Origin: Methylobacterium phyllostachyos
GTDB taxonomy: Bacteria > Pseudomonadota > Alphaproteobacteria > Rhizobiales > Beijerinckiaceae
Direction: 5' to 3'
DNA length: 64,000 nt
Assembly: GCF_900103445.1 (NCBI RefSeq)
Contig: NZ_FNHS01000001.1
Span: forward strand, 477,371-541,370
Part shown: positions 52,985 to 63,159 of the stretch, one piece after another
How the letters are laid out: every line of letters starts with the position of its first letter
Position numbering within the stretch: position 1 is the first letter of the stretch
Made by a program: the position numbers and the translations under genes
The notes under the pieces: model-generated
What the model was told of the DNA's origin: nothing
The model's input: only the letters and a program-made list of their open reading frames with translations
The model's database searches: none

Positions 52985-54346
52985 ATGGATCAGGCGACAC
53001 CACCGGACGCGCGGCCGGACATGCTGGGGGACACGCGCCTGCGTGCGCTCCTCGACCGGATCGCCGCCGGGGCTCCCGTGCGCGAAGCGGGTTCGGACCT
53101 CGCACATCTGAGCGCCTCGCGCGATGCGTTGGCCACGGCGGGTTTCGGCGCCGATCCCGAATCGGGCGGGCTGCCACTGGCGGAGGCCGACCTGTCCCGG
53201 GCGCGCATGGAGGAAGCCGACTTCTCCGCGGCGAACCTGCGCCAGGCCAACCTCGTCGGGGTGGTCGGGCGCTCCACCCGCTTCACCGGCGCGATCCTCG
53301 AGGCGGCCGACCTCTCCGAGGCCGATCTGTCGGGGGCGGATTTTTCCGGCATCGTGGCGGGACAGGTGAAGTTCGCGGGCGCCATGCTGGAGGATGCGCG
53401 CTTCGGGCAGGCTGCGATGCGCTTCGCCGACCTGTCCGGCGCACTCCTCGACGGAACGGATTTCGCCGACGCCGACCTCTGGGGCGCGGATTTCACCGGG
53501 GCCGACGCCGACGATACCGTCTTCCGTGGCGCGCGCCTTGATGAGGCCAAGCTCACCGACGCCAACCTGACCCATGCGGATTTTGCCGGGGCAAGCCTCA
53601 CGAGGGCGAGCCTGGCGGGCTCCCGGCTTCGCGGGGCGAATTTTTCGGGGGCGAAGCTCGATGGGGCGGATCTCTCCGGCGCCGATCTGTCCGACACCGA
53701 TCTCGTGCGCCTGAACCTCGCCACCTGCCAGCTGCGGCACGCTCGCTTCTCGGGCGCATGGCTCAATGGGACGCGGATGAGCGTCGAGCAGCTCGGCGGC
53801 GCGGTCGGCGAGGAGGTGGCGGGCGCCTTCGAGGCCGCGCAGGCGAGCTACCTCGCCCTGGAGCAGAACTGGAAGAGCATCGGCAGCCACGATGCGGCGA
53901 GCTGGGCCTACAAGCGCGGCCGCCGAATGGGCCGCTTTCACGCCGGCCGGCAGGCTCGCGACGCCTGGCGCGCGCGCGACTGGGCCGGCGCTTTGCGACA
54001 CGGCTACCGCTGGAGCGCCGACCGCTTCGTCGAGTGGTTGTGTGATTACGGCGAGAGCCTATCGCGCATCGCCCGCGCCTTCGCGCTGCTGATCGCGGTC
54101 TTCGCGGGCCTCTACGGCCTGACGGGGGGCCTGATCATCCTGGAGGGGCCGGAGGCCGGGCCGACCTACAACCCCCTCGATCTCCTGAGCTACAGCGCCC
54201 TCAACATGATGACGGCCAATCCGCCGGAGATCGGCCTCAAGCCCACGGGCCGCGTCACCAACCTGCTGGTCGGCATCGAGGGCGCAGTCGGTATCATCCT
54301 GATGGGGCTCTACGGCTTCGTCCTGGGCAACCGCCTGCGCCGGTGA
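52985..54346 (+). CDS. Pentapeptide-repeat protein with C-terminal two-helix channel-like domain
   Basis: 453 residues. Residues 60-265 are pentapeptide repeats (ADLSEADLSGADFSG, ADLWGADFTGADADD, AKLDGADLSGADLSDTDL). After a helical linker, two membrane helices flank a pore-loop-like segment (LLSYSALNMMTANPP..), as in two-TM ion channels. It lies 62 bp after the YdeP-type gene, likely same operon, so a partner of that enzyme is possible. Confidence 0.8.
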   Translation: MDQATPPDARPDMLGDTRLRALLDRIAAGAPVREAGSDLAHLSASRDALATAGFGADPESGGLPLAEADLSRARMEEADFSAANLRQANLVGVVGRSTRFTGAILEAADLSEADLSGADFSGIVAGQVKFAGAMLEDARFGQAAMRFADLSGALLDGTDFADADLWGADFTGADADDTVFRGARLDEAKLTDANLTHADFAGASLTRASLAGSRLRGANFSGAKLDGADLSGADLSDTDLVRLNLATCQLRHARFSGAWLNGTRMSVEQLGGAVGEEVAGAFEAAQASYLALEQNWKSIGSHDAASWAYKRGRRMGRFHAGRQARDAWRARDWAGALRHGYRWSADRFVEWLCDYGESLSRIARAFALLIAVFAGLYGLTGGLIILEGPEAGPTYNPLDLLSYSALNMMTANPPEIGLKPTGRVTNLLVGIEGAVGIILMGLYGFVLGNRLRR

Positions 54347-54365
54347 AGGCGGAGCGGCTGCGCCG

Positions 54366-54836
54366 TCACTCGCCGTCGCTCAGCCGCTCGATCACCAGGC
54401 TCAGATCCTTGCGGAGCGCCCGGATCTCCGGCTCACTCAGCTCAAGCTGGCACATGACGCTCTCGCGAACCGAGACGGCATCGGCCCGGAGCGCGGCGCC
54501 TTGCGGCGTCAGGGCAATCTCGACTTCGCGCTCGTCCGACTGTCGGCGGGTGCGCAGGAGGAAGCCCGCACTCTCCAAGCGCTTCAACACCGGCGTCAAA
54601 GTGCCGGAGTCGAGCCGGAGCCGCCGGCCGATCTCCGAGACCGTGACGCCGTCCTGCTCCCACAGCACCAGAAGCACAAGATATTGCGGATAGGTCAGCC
54701 CCAGGCGCTCCAGCAAAGGCCGGTAGGACTTCGTCATCCGATGCGCGGCCGCGTAGAGCGCGTAGCAAAGCTGGTTATCGAGGAGGAGCGGATCCGTCTC
54801 GCGCTGAGCCTCCACCGTGTCGGCAGTATGAACCAT
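54366..54836 (-). CDS. MarR/OhrR-family regulator
   Basis: 156 residues with a winged helix (LTYPQYLVLLVLWEQDGVTV, SEIGRRLRLDSGTLTPVLKRLE, RTRRQSDEREVEIALTPQG). Cys24 in LLDNQLCYALY is at the peroxide-sensing position of OhrR. Probably an organic-peroxide-responsive repressor; no ohr gene is adjacent. Confidence 0.9.
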   Translation of the reverse strand: MVHTADTVEAQRETDPLLLDNQLCYALYAAAHRMTKSYRPLLERLGLTYPQYLVLLVLWEQDGVTVSEIGRRLRLDSGTLTPVLKRLESAGFLLRTRRQSDEREVEIALTPQGAALRADAVSVRESVMCQLELSEPEIRALRKDLSLVIERLSDGE

Positions 54837-54967
54837 ATCGTTCGCCTATCGCGGTCCAGGCACCGCACCTCTCGACCGCGACCGCGGGTTCGTCATTATA
54901 CCACAACACTTGAAGCCGGCGCACGAGCTTCGACCAAGGCATCCACGTCCATACAGTCCCGACTTTG

Positions 54968-56413
54968 TCACAACGCGGACGGCGGCGAAACGAGCGACGC
55001 CAAGCTGTCGAGGAGACCGGCCTCGTCCTCCAGCGTGCGCAGGTCCAGGAGGATGGCGTCGTCCTGAATGCGGCCGATCACCGGCACGGGCAGATCGCGC
55101 AGGCGCTCGGCGAGGCGCTTGCATCGCCCACCCGCGCCACGGCGTGCCGGTTCTCCGGCCGCTTCCGGGGTCAGGACCAGGGCGGCGCTGGGCAGCGTCT
55201 CCACCGGCAGCGCGCCGGACCCGATCTGGCTGACGCACTCCGAGACTGAGACGGCCGCCCGGCCGGCCAAGCGCTCCGCCACCGCAGGGGCGAGGCGTTC
55301 AGCCTGCGCGGTGATCGCCGCGCGGTCCCGGGTGAGCAGCCGCAGGGTCGGTAGTTCCTCGGCCAGCCGCTCCGGGTGGAGGTAGAGCCGCAGGACCGCT
55401 TCGAGCGCCGCGTAGGTCATCTTGTCGACCCGCAGCGCCCGCTTCAGCGGGTTCTTACGCACGCGGGCAATCAGATCCGTCCGGCCCGCCACGATCCCGC
55501 ACTGGACCGCGCCCAGCAGCTTGTCGCCGCTGAAGGTGACGACGTCGGCGCGCTCCAGCGCCGCCCGAACGGTCGGCTCGGGGGGCAGGCCGTAGGCGGC
55601 GAGATCGGCGAGGTTGCCGCTGCCGAGGTCGTCGGCCAGCGGCACGCCGCGCTCCCGGCAGAGGGCATAGAGCGCCTCGGGGTCGGCCTCGGCCGTGAAG
55701 CCCGCGATGGCGTAGTTGCTCGGATGCACCTTCATCACGAGGCCGGTGCGCGGGCCGATCGCCTCGGCATAGTCGCGCAGATGGGTGCGGTTGGTGGTGC
55801 CGACCTCGCGCAGGCGGCAGCCGGCCCGCACCATCACGTCCGGCACCCGGAACGAGCCGCCGATCTCCACGAGCTCCCCGCGGGAGACCACGACCTCCTT
55901 GCGCATGGCGAGCGCGTTGAGCACCAGCAGGACCGCGGCCGCGTTGTTGTTGACGACCACCGCCGCCTCAGCGCCGGTCAGGCGGCAGATCAGGGCCTCG
56001 ACATGGTCGTCCCGCTCGCCGCGGGCACCGGTCGCCAGATCGAATTCGAGGTTGCTCGCCTGCACCATCACGGCCGCCACCGCCTCGGCCGCCGAGCGGG
56101 GCAGCAGCGCGCGACCCAGATTGGTATGCAGCACCGTGCCGGTGAGATTGAAGACCGGCTTCAGGGACGGGCGCCGCTCGGCGGCGAGCTGCCGGCAGGC
56201 GGCCGCCCGGATCGCCGCCGCCTCCGGAACGGGGCCGGCCTCCGCGCGGAGGCCAGCCAGCACAGCCCGGATCGCGCCGGTGAAGGCGATACGCCCGTAG
56301 GCGGCGAGATCCGCCGGGGACGCGCCTCCGACCAGGCGCTCCACCGACGGGATGCGCCGGGGGCTTGGCGCCGGGTCGTCGGAGGTCGAACGGGTCTTGT
56401 TGAATGAAGGCAT
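54968..56413 (-). CDS. selA: L-seryl-tRNA(Sec) selenium transferase
   Basis: 481 residues, full length. HTNLGRALL near residue 115, [34 protein letters not shown] and the PLP lysine in [15 protein letters not shown] are all present. Converts Ser-tRNA(Sec) to selenocysteinyl-tRNA. Usually followed by selB, but the gene downstream is a MarR regulator; selB and selC are not in the window. Confidence 0.95.
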   Translation of the reverse strand: MPSFNKTRSTSDDPAPSPRRIPSVERLVGGASPADLAAYGRIAFTGAIRAVLAGLRAEAGPVPEAAAIRAAACRQLAAERRPSLKPVFNLTGTVLHTNLGRALLPRSAAEAVAAVMVQASNLEFDLATGARGERDDHVEALICRLTGAEAAVVVNNNAAAVLLVLNALAMRKEVVVSRGELVEIGGSFRVPDVMVRAGCRLREVGTTNRTHLRDYAEAIGPRTGLVMKVHPSNYAIAGFTAEADPEALYALCRERGVPLADDLGSGNLADLAAYGLPPEPTVRAALERADVVTFSGDKLLGAVQCGIVAGRTDLIARVRKNPLKRALRVDKMTYAALEAVLRLYLHPERLAEELPTLRLLTRDRAAITAQAERLAPAVAERLAGRAAVSVSECVSQIGSGALPVETLPSAALVLTPEAAGEPARRGAGGRCKRLAERLRDLPVPVIGRIQDDAILLDLRTLEDEAGLLDSLASLVSPPSAL

Positions 56414-56612
56414 TGCGAAACCAGAGATAACGATCCGGCTGTGTTGAGCCAGTCCTGACCGCCGTGGATAATCCGCGCAGGTTGTTTGGCTTCCGGCACG
56501 CCGTTAAGGGCAAGTACGCGAAAAATCGCGGGCGCCGGCACTCCTCATCCTTGCGGGGCGGTCCGGACTGCGCGATCACGCCATTCCGTCACGCACCGCG
56601 GGAGGAGCCGCC

Positions 56613-58043
56613 ATGTCCCGATCTTCTGCTCCCATCTACCCGATGATCCTGTGCGGCGGGACGGGCACGCGGCTGTGGCCGGCCTCGCGCGAGAGCATGC
56701 CCAAGCAGTTCGCCCGGCTGGTCGATGCCGAGCGCTCGACCTTCCAGGCGACGCTCGCGCGGGTCTCGGACGCGGCCGTATTCGCCAAGGCCACCGTCAT
56801 CGCCTCGGCGGAAGCCCGCTTCATCGTCGCCGAGCAGCGGGACCAGATCGGGCTTGCCGCCGACATCCTGCTCGAGCCGCAGGGCCGCGATTCCGCCGCC
56901 GCCGTCGCGGTCGCGGCCCTGCACGCCTCGGCCAGCGACCCTCAGGCGGTCGTCCTGATCATGGCGGCCGATCACGTCGTGCCTGACCCCTCGGCCTTCG
57001 TCGACGCCGTCGTCCGCGCCGCCGCAGGCGCCCGGGCCGGCTTCACGATGACGCTCGGCATCGAGCCCGACCGCCCGGCCACCGATTACGGCTATATCCG
57101 CCGCGGCGAGCCGATCCACGAGGCGCCGGGCGCGGCCCGCGTCGCCCGCTTCGTCGAGAAGCCCGATCGCGCCGGCGCCGAGGCGCTGATCACCGACGGC
57201 GCCCTTTGGAACTCCGGCTACTTCCTGTTCCGCGCCGACCTGATGCTGGCCGAACTCGAAGCCTTCGTGCCCGAGGTGTTGGCGGCCGCCCGCGCCGCCT
57301 ACGAGTCCGCGGTGACCGATCTCGACTTCGTACGCCTCGACGCGGCGGCCTTCGCGCAGGCGCCCAAGATCTCGATCGACTACGCGGTGATGGAGCGCAC
57401 CGCCCAAGCCGGCGTGCTGCCGGTGTCGTTCGCGTGGTCGGATGTCGGCACCTGGGACGCGGTCTGGCAGGTGCTCGACCATGACGAGGCCGGCAACGCG
57501 GTACGGGGCCGGGTGTCGCTGATCGGGACGCGGAACAGCCTCGTGCACAGCCAGGGCGAGGGCCTGACCGCGGTGGTGGGGCTGGAAGATGTGGTGGTGG
57601 TCTCCACGCCCGACGCGGTGCTGGTCGCCTCCAAGGCGCATTCAGGTCAGGTGAAGGAGCTGGTGAACGCGCTGCGGGCCTCCGGCGAGCCGGAGGCGGA
57701 CGCGCATCTGCGGATGTACCGCCCCTGGGGCTGGTACCAGCGGATCGATATCGGCGAGCGGTTCCAGGTGAAGCGGATCCAGGTCGTTCCGGGCGGGCGG
57801 CTGTCTCTCCAGAAGCACTACCACCGGGCCGAGCACTGGGTCGTGGTGCGCGGCACCGCCGAGGTGACGATCGACGACCGGGTTGTCCTGGTCCATGAGA
57901 ACGAGGCGATATACCTGCCGATCGGGTCGATGCACCGGCTCTCCAACCCGGGCAAGATCCCGCTGGAGCTGATCGAGGTGCAGGTCGGCTCCTATACCGG
58001 CGAGGATGATATTATCCGCGTCGAGGATATCTACGGGCGCTGA
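56613..58043 (+). CDS. Mannose-1-phosphate guanylyltransferase/phosphomannose isomerase
   Basis: 476 residues, two domains. Nucleotidyltransferase: ILCGGTGTRLWPASRESMPKQF, VEKPDRAGAEALI, WNSGYFLFRAD. C-terminal cupin isomerase: RPWGWYQRIDIGERFQVKRI, GRLSLQKHYHRAEHWVVVRGTA, ENEAIYLPIGSMHRLSNPG (metal His/Glu). ManC/CpsB/AlgA type; supplies GDP-mannose for polysaccharide, which fits the sugar transferase at the right edge. Confidence 0.95.
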   Translation: MSRSSAPIYPMILCGGTGTRLWPASRESMPKQFARLVDAERSTFQATLARVSDAAVFAKATVIASAEARFIVAEQRDQIGLAADILLEPQGRDSAAAVAVAALHASASDPQAVVLIMAADHVVPDPSAFVDAVVRAAAGARAGFTMTLGIEPDRPATDYGYIRRGEPIHEAPGAARVARFVEKPDRAGAEALITDGALWNSGYFLFRADLMLAELEAFVPEVLAAARAAYESAVTDLDFVRLDAAAFAQAPKISIDYAVMERTAQAGVLPVSFAWSDVGTWDAVWQVLDHDEAGNAVRGRVSLIGTRNSLVHSQGEGLTAVVGLEDVVVVSTPDAVLVASKAHSGQVKELVNALRASGEPEADAHLRMYRPWGWYQRIDIGERFQVKRIQVVPGGRLSLQKHYHRAEHWVVVRGTAEVTIDDRVVLVHENEAIYLPIGSMHRLSNPGKIPLELIEVQVGSYTGEDDIIRVEDIYGR

Positions 58044-58590
58044 GTGGGCTGCCGCGTGCGGCGCTCGATCCTGCGGGACGCCGGGTGGCCGGTATCGAGA
58101 CAGGTTTGACACGCGGAAGAGCGCGCGTGCTTCTCGATAGCGGCCGTGTGGTGCCCCGCGTGCGAAGGCGGCAGGGTTTGGGCAGGGCCATCGCCCGCCA
58201 TGTCAGGCGCGCAGCGTAGCGCACAGCCCCGGCGGTCGCATCGGCGGATCGGCGGATCGGCGGATCGGCGGATCGGCGGATCGGCGCGCCTACGATTGAA
58301 GCGCGAAGCGCAGCAAGATCTGCATCACCGAAGGCAAGCCGGCCGATACGGCTGCGGAACCATGGTCCTCAGCCACTGACCGCCTTGCGTGCCGCAAATC
58401 TCGCATCACACTGAACTCATTCAACAAGATGTCCGCAATCGGTCATTGAGCTGACGGTCGCGATCGCTGCGACTAGACGTCAACGGCCGACCCCGCCAAG
58501 CCTGGGGCCCAGATCCGCCAGCGCGCGCCGGGTCGCACCGCATCCGACTATCGCGGAAGGACGCATCATCGCCGCATCCCCGCAACCGGG
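58044..58590. other. Non-coding stretch with tandem octamers
   Basis: 547 bp without a credible gene. It includes the octamer array at 58240-58286 and an AT-richer part (58390-58470). It separates the polysaccharide gene from the RND remnant. Confidence 0.5.
58240..58286 (+). repeat. Tandem octamer repeat
   Basis: ATCGGCGG is repeated five times in a row plus a partial sixth copy. An 8-bp unit does not keep a reading frame, and the site is intergenic; such arrays vary in copy number by slippage. Confidence 0.9.
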
Positions 58591-59175
58591 ATGGGGCGCG
58601 TGCGATGCCATACGGCCGGCGCTGTGGAAGACAGCGCCAAGGCGATGAACGCGCTGGTCGCGGTGTTCCCGCTGATGCTGATCGTGACGCTGACGATCAT
58701 CATGCTGCAGGTGCGATCGTTTACGACGATGCTCATGGCGTTCGCGACCGCGCCGCCGGGCCTTGTCGGCGCCGTCCCGACCCTGCTCGTCGTCCACCAG
58801 CCCTTCGGCTTCGACGCGATCCTGGGCCTGATCGCGCTGTCGGGCATCCTGATGCGCCACACGCTGATCCTCGTAGACCAGATGCACCACGACCGTGCGA
58901 CAGGGCTGTCGGACTACGGGGCCATCGTCGAGTTGACCGTGCGGCGGGCGCGTCCGGTGAGCCTGACGGCGGTCGCCATACTGGCCTTCATCTCGCTGAC
59001 CCACTCGCTGCCCTGGGGGGCGCTGGCCTACGCGCTGATCGACAGGGTCGGCATCGGGACGCTGCTGACCCTGCTGTTCCACCCAGCCCTCTACGCTTTC
59101 GAGTTCCGGGTCGGGCGGTCGCCGCGTCCAACGAGGGCTGCCGTAGCGGGAGCGCCAGCCGGCCACACGCCCTGA
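58591..59175 (+). pseudogene. C-terminal remnant of an RND efflux pump
   Basis: The frame begins in mid-protein: SAKAMNALVAVFPLMLIVTL then FGFDAILGLIALSGILMRHTLILVDQ, VRRARPVSLTAVAILAFISLT and LLTLLFHPALYAFEFRV. This matches the last membrane segment of HAE/AcrB-type RND pumps (about the last 190 of 1000 residues). The first 80% of the gene is absent. Next to a TetR regulator that may once have controlled it. Confidence 0.85.
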
Positions 59176-59248
59176 CGAAGCGTCCGCACGGCAGCTCCTT
59201 GAATGACGCCACGCATCTATATGTGAGGCCCTATCGAAGGATCAGAGC

Positions 59249-59791
59249 ATGCCCCGCGTCTCCCAGGAACAGGCCAGACAGAACCGGCAGCGGGTCGTCG
59301 AGGTTGCAGCGGCCCTGTTCCGCGAACGTGGACTGCACGGGGTTGGGGTCGCCGACATCATGGCCTCCGCCGGGCTGACCCATGGCGGCTTCTACGGCCA
59401 GTTCGCCAACAAGGATGCTCTGGCGGTCGAGGCGTTCGACGCGGCACTGGCGGAGGAGCGCCAGGGAATGGGCGACGCCCTCATCGCGAACTACCTGTCG
59501 CCCACACATGTCCAGAATCCCGGGAGAGGATGCCCGCTCGCCGCGCTGGCGAACGACGTGGCGCGGGAGCCGCCGGACAGCCCGATGCGTGCCCACTTCA
59601 CGCGGGGCGTCGAGAGCCTCGCCACCATCCTCGCCGGGCTGACGCCGCGGCTGTCCAAAGAGCGGCGCCGCCAGCAATCCCTGGCCGCCCTCTCGACGCT
59701 CGTGGGCGCCGTGGTGCTGGCTCGCGCCGTCGATGACCAGGCTTTGGCGAAGGAGCTGCTCGAAGCGGCCACTGCATCGACGACCCGGTAG
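59249..59791 (+). CDS. TetR-family transcriptional regulator
   Basis: 180 residues. N-terminal DNA-binding domain: RVVEVAAALFRERGLHGVGV, ADIMASAGLTHGGFYGQFANKDAL. The C-terminal domain matches the AcrR/YxaF-like group (GRGCPLAALANDVAREP). Candidate targets: the divergently placed short-chain dehydrogenase at 59990 and the lost RND pump. Confidence 0.93.
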   Translation: MPRVSQEQARQNRQRVVEVAAALFRERGLHGVGVADIMASAGLTHGGFYGQFANKDALAVEAFDAALAEERQGMGDALIANYLSPTHVQNPGRGCPLAALANDVAREPPDSPMRAHFTRGVESLATILAGLTPRLSKERRRQQSLAALSTLVGAVVLARAVDDQALAKELLEAATASTTR

Positions 59792-59989
59792 CGGCTCGAG
59801 ATCCTGCTCACCGCATTCGGCCCCGGGAATCCCGGCTCCCATCGACGCAGTATGACCCAGGCCCGCCCCACAGCCGTCCCAACCATCGCGGCTAGCGGCG
59901 CCCCGCGGCCGAACCTCCTCGGCCCGAGGAGGGTCCAGAGCACGGGCCGGAAATCCCGCCCCTGTCGGTGAGGACGGTCACGGTTTGGG

Positions 59990-60778
59990 CTACGCGGAAG
60001 CGCGGTAACGCTCAGCGGCGTGGGACTGCGCGAAGTTCGGGACCATCGCAAGCCGCGCGGCCTCGAAGATCTGCCACTGCCCGGCATCAGGCAGGGGTGG
60101 GATCGTCACGTCCTCGCGTCGGTCGAAGCCCGAGAGCGCCGCATCGACGAGTTCGCCGACCTCCATGACACCCGGAAGCATGTTCACATCGCGCCCGGAG
60201 CGCTCCCAGATTTCGGTTCGGGTTGCCGCCGGCAGGACGGCTTGGACGTAGACGCCCTTCGGACCCAGTTCGCGCTGAAGACCCTGGCTCAGGAACAGCA
60301 TGTAGGATTTGGTCGCCCCGTACACCGTCATGCCGAATTCGGGCGCGAGTCCGACCACGGAAGCGATGTTCACGATGCCGCCCGTCCCGGCCTGCACGAA
60401 GCGTGGCGCGACGGCGCTGGCGAGTCGCGTCGGCGCCGTGACATTGAGGGCGACGAGCGCGGCGGCCGCAGCGGGATCCTGATCGAGGAAGCCCCCGTGA
60501 CCGGCGGCCCCTGCGTTGTTCACCAGCACGCCGATGCGTGCATCCTCCCGGAGCCGGGCCTCAATCCGAAGCAAATCGGCCTCGACCGTGAGATCGGCGG
60601 TGAGCACGTCGATGGCGACGCCTGTCTTGGACCGCAGTTGGTCGGCCAAGGTCGCGAGGCGCGCCGTATTCCGGGCGACCAGGACGAGGTCGTGACCGCG
60701 GCGTGCGAAGCGATCGGCATAGGTGGCACCGATCCCCGAAGAGGCACCGGTGATCAGGATTGTAGGCTTGTCGCTCAT
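59990..60778 (-). CDS. Short-chain dehydrogenase/reductase
   Basis: 262 residues. Cofactor loop TGASSGIG (residues 10-17), NNAGAAG, and catalytic Ser (IASVVG), Tyr and Lys (YGATKSY). NAD(P)-dependent oxidoreductase, substrate unknown. A TCATCAT/ATGATGA inverted repeat lies 31 bp before its start. Confidence 0.92.
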   Translation of the reverse strand: MSDKPTILITGASSGIGATYADRFARRGHDLVLVARNTARLATLADQLRSKTGVAIDVLTADLTVEADLLRIEARLREDARIGVLVNNAGAAGHGGFLDQDPAAAAALVALNVTAPTRLASAVAPRFVQAGTGGIVNIASVVGLAPEFGMTVYGATKSYMLFLSQGLQRELGPKGVYVQAVLPAATRTEIWERSGRDVNMLPGVMEVGELVDAALSGFDRREDVTIPPLPDAGQWQIFEAARLAMVPNFAQSHAAERYRASA

Positions 60779-61218
60779 GGTCGGAGTTCCATCCGCTGAG
60801 CATGACGGTCATCATGCCGAATTTAGATGATGAATGTCATGATAACGATCAAGACTGCTCGCACGCCGCGCGTGTGAGATTGCGCACACGCAGGTCCGTC
60901 GCGGGCCGGCCGGGGGGACCTATCGGGCGAGCCTCGGCAGGGCTGACAGCCGGTTCCACAGGCGGGGCTTCGCCGCGGCGAACGTCGAGGCGGCGCGGCA
61001 CGGGCGAAGCACGGGCCATCAGGACGGCAAGCGGCCGGTGCCAGACGCCCCCAGAGTCGCGACCGTGGGGGCGCCCGGGAGCAGCGTGGCCCCTGCGACC
61101 CAGCGACTGCCCTCTCACCCAGGAACAAAGCACCCCACCCGAGGGATAGCCATAGGTGCGACCGGTGCGGCCTTGTTGGGCCGCGCGAGCGCATGTTCGG
61201 ATCGCAGGGGTTCACCGC
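60779..61218. other. Divergent intergenic region between two SDR genes
   Basis: 440 bp. The first 70 bp (AT-rich) contain the inverted repeat and probably the promoter of the minus-strand SDR. The rest is GC-rich and shows open frames on both strands without recognisable content. Confidence 0.5.
60809..60833. promoter_or_regulatory. Possible regulator operator
   Basis: TCATCAT and ATGATGA form a 7-bp inverted repeat with 11 bp between, 31 bp upstream of the SDR start at 60778 (minus strand). Size and position fit a TetR-type operator; the regulator at 59249 is the nearest candidate. Confidence 0.45.
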
Positions 61219-62229
61219 ATGAAGCACAAGCCGCTCCGCGAGCAGGTCATCGTGATCACCGGCGCGTCATCGGGCATCGGCCTCGCCACCGCGCGGATGG
61301 CGGCCGGGTACGGAGCCCGTGTCGTCCTGGCTGCGCGCAGTGGCGACACCTTGGCCCGCGTACAGCAGGAGATCGAAGGCGTCGGCGGCAAGGCCGTTCA
61401 TGTTGTCGCGGATGTCGGAAACCGCGCGGACGTGCAGGCGGTCGCCGACCGGGCCGTGGCGACCTTCGGCGGCTTCGACACCTGGGTGAACGTGGCGGGG
61501 GGCTCGATCTACGGAAAGCTGCGCGAAATCAGCGACGCCGACCACGAGCGGCTGATCCAGACCAACTTCTGGGGAACGGTCTACGGCTCCCTGGTGGCGA
61601 CCGAGCATCTGCGGCAGCAGGGCGGCGCCCTCATCAATGTCGGCAGCATCGCCTCCGATCTCGCCTTTCCGTATCAAGGGATGTACGCGGCCTCGAAACA
61701 CGCGGTGAAGGGCTTCACCGACGCGCTGCGCATGGAACTCCTCTACGAGAAGGCGCCGGTCTCGGTCACCCTGATCAAGCCCGCCTCGATCGATACCCCC
61801 CTCCCCCAGCGCGCGCGCAACTACATGGACCGCGAGCCGAGCCTGCCGCCGCCGATCTACCCGCCCGAGGAGGTGGCGAACGCCATCCTGCACGCGGCCG
61901 TGCATCCGCAGCGTGACATCTTCGTGGGCGGCGCCGGCAAGGCCTTCACGGCCGGCAAGGAATTCGCACCCGGCGCTTACGATTATCTCGCCCCGGCGAT
62001 CATTGCCCTGCAGAAGCGCAAGAGCGCCCCCCGCAACCCGGACGGCGCCCTCCACGCGCCCGTGCCGGCCGGCGAGACGCGGGGTGATCCACCCATTCCG
62101 GTCATGCGGACCAGCGCGTACACGCGGGCGACGCTGCACCCGCTCGCGGCAGCGGCCGGCCTCCTGGGGGTTGGGGCGGCCACGGCCCTGGCGGTCATGG
62201 GTCCCACCAGCCGCAAGCGGCGCTCGTAA
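61219..62229 (+). CDS. SDR family oxidoreductase with C-terminal hydrophobic tail
   Basis: 336 residues. TGASSGIGLATARMAAGYGA (cofactor), NVAGGSIYG, NVGSIASD (Ser), YAASKHAVKG (Tyr, Lys). Residues 300-325 form a hydrophobic helix (AAAAGLLGVGAATALAVM) followed by SRKRRS, a possible membrane tail. Resembles the long cytoplasmic SDR group common in Methylobacterium; substrate unknown. Confidence 0.9.
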   Translation: MKHKPLREQVIVITGASSGIGLATARMAAGYGARVVLAARSGDTLARVQQEIEGVGGKAVHVVADVGNRADVQAVADRAVATFGGFDTWVNVAGGSIYGKLREISDADHERLIQTNFWGTVYGSLVATEHLRQQGGALINVGSIASDLAFPYQGMYAASKHAVKGFTDALRMELLYEKAPVSVTLIKPASIDTPLPQRARNYMDREPSLPPPIYPPEEVANAILHAAVHPQRDIFVGGAGKAFTAGKEFAPGAYDYLAPAIIALQKRKSAPRNPDGALHAPVPAGETRGDPPIPVMRTSAYTRATLHPLAAAAGLLGVGAATALAVMGPTSRKRRS

Positions 62230-63138
62230 TTGGCGGCCTCGGTCGAAACCCTGCCCGGATCGGCCCAGCCCGAGCAGGAGGCGCAATGTGATCCCCGCAT
62301 CGTGCCGCGCCGGATCGTCCGCCTGACCGACGACCGAACGATCGCCTATGCGGAAACCGGGTCCGGGCCTGATCTCGTGGCAATCCACGGGACCCTCATG
62401 TGCCTGGAGGATCTCTGGCTCGGGCCGGTGCCGGCCCTGGCCGAGCATTTCCGTGTGGTCGCGGTCGATCGTCCGGGCCACGGCTTCAGCCTGCGCCCGC
62501 GCGGGCAGGCGGGCGATCTCTGGGATCAGGCAGAGCGGATCCGCGAGGCGGTGCAGCACCTCGGTCTGCACCAGCCAGTGATCCTCGGGCATTCCTTCGG
62601 TGGTGCGGTGGCGCTGGCCTACGGCCTCCTCTATCCCGACGAGATTACCGGGGTGGTCTCGGTCGCGCCGATCTGCTTCCCGGAGCCGCGCCTGGAGCAT
62701 GTGCTATTCGGGCCCCGGGCGCTGCCCTTCGGGGGCGATGCGCTTTCTCGGCTCCTCGGTGCGACGAGCGACAGGGCGCTGCTGCCGCTGCTCTGGAACG
62801 CGATGTATTTCCCGCGCATGATGCCGGACACGGTCGCCCGAAACTTCCCGTTCGACCTCGCGGCACGACCCGCGCAGATCACGGCAGAGGGCGAGGATGC
62901 CGGTTGGCTCTGGCCGGGCCTGACCCGCAGCATGCTGGCCTATCCGAGTCTGCGGGTCCCGGTGCGCCTGCTCGCCGGCAGCGCCGATCTCGTGGTGAAC
63001 ACGGCCGTGCACGCGCAGCGCGCCGCCCGGATGATACCCGATGTGCAGTTCGAGCTTCTGCCCGGAGCCGGGCACATGCTGCACCACTTCCATCCCGACG
63101 CGGTCGTGCGGGCCGCCCTGTCGCTCCGGCCGTCGTAG
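62230..63138 (+). CDS. Alpha/beta hydrolase
   Basis: 302 residues. Starts at a TTG directly after the preceding stop. Oxyanion region VAIHGTLM, VDRPGHGFS, nucleophile Ser in LGHSFGGAVA, Asp in LAGSADLVVN and His in GAGHMLHHFH form a full triad. Probably co-expressed with the SDR in front. Substrate unknown. Confidence 0.9.
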   Translation: MAASVETLPGSAQPEQEAQCDPRIVPRRIVRLTDDRTIAYAETGSGPDLVAIHGTLMCLEDLWLGPVPALAEHFRVVAVDRPGHGFSLRPRGQAGDLWDQAERIREAVQHLGLHQPVILGHSFGGAVALAYGLLYPDEITGVVSVAPICFPEPRLEHVLFGPRALPFGGDALSRLLGATSDRALLPLLWNAMYFPRMMPDTVARNFPFDLAARPAQITAEGEDAGWLWPGLTRSMLAYPSLRVPVRLLAGSADLVVNTAVHAQRAARMIPDVQFELLPGAGHMLHHFHPDAVVRAALSLRPS

Positions 63139-63159
63139 CGCGGGTCCCGAAGGGCCTCT

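Noticed and set aside
58215..58290. Tandem repeat considered as a CRISPR array
   Set aside because: Units are 8 bp and contiguous without spacers; no cas genes in the window.
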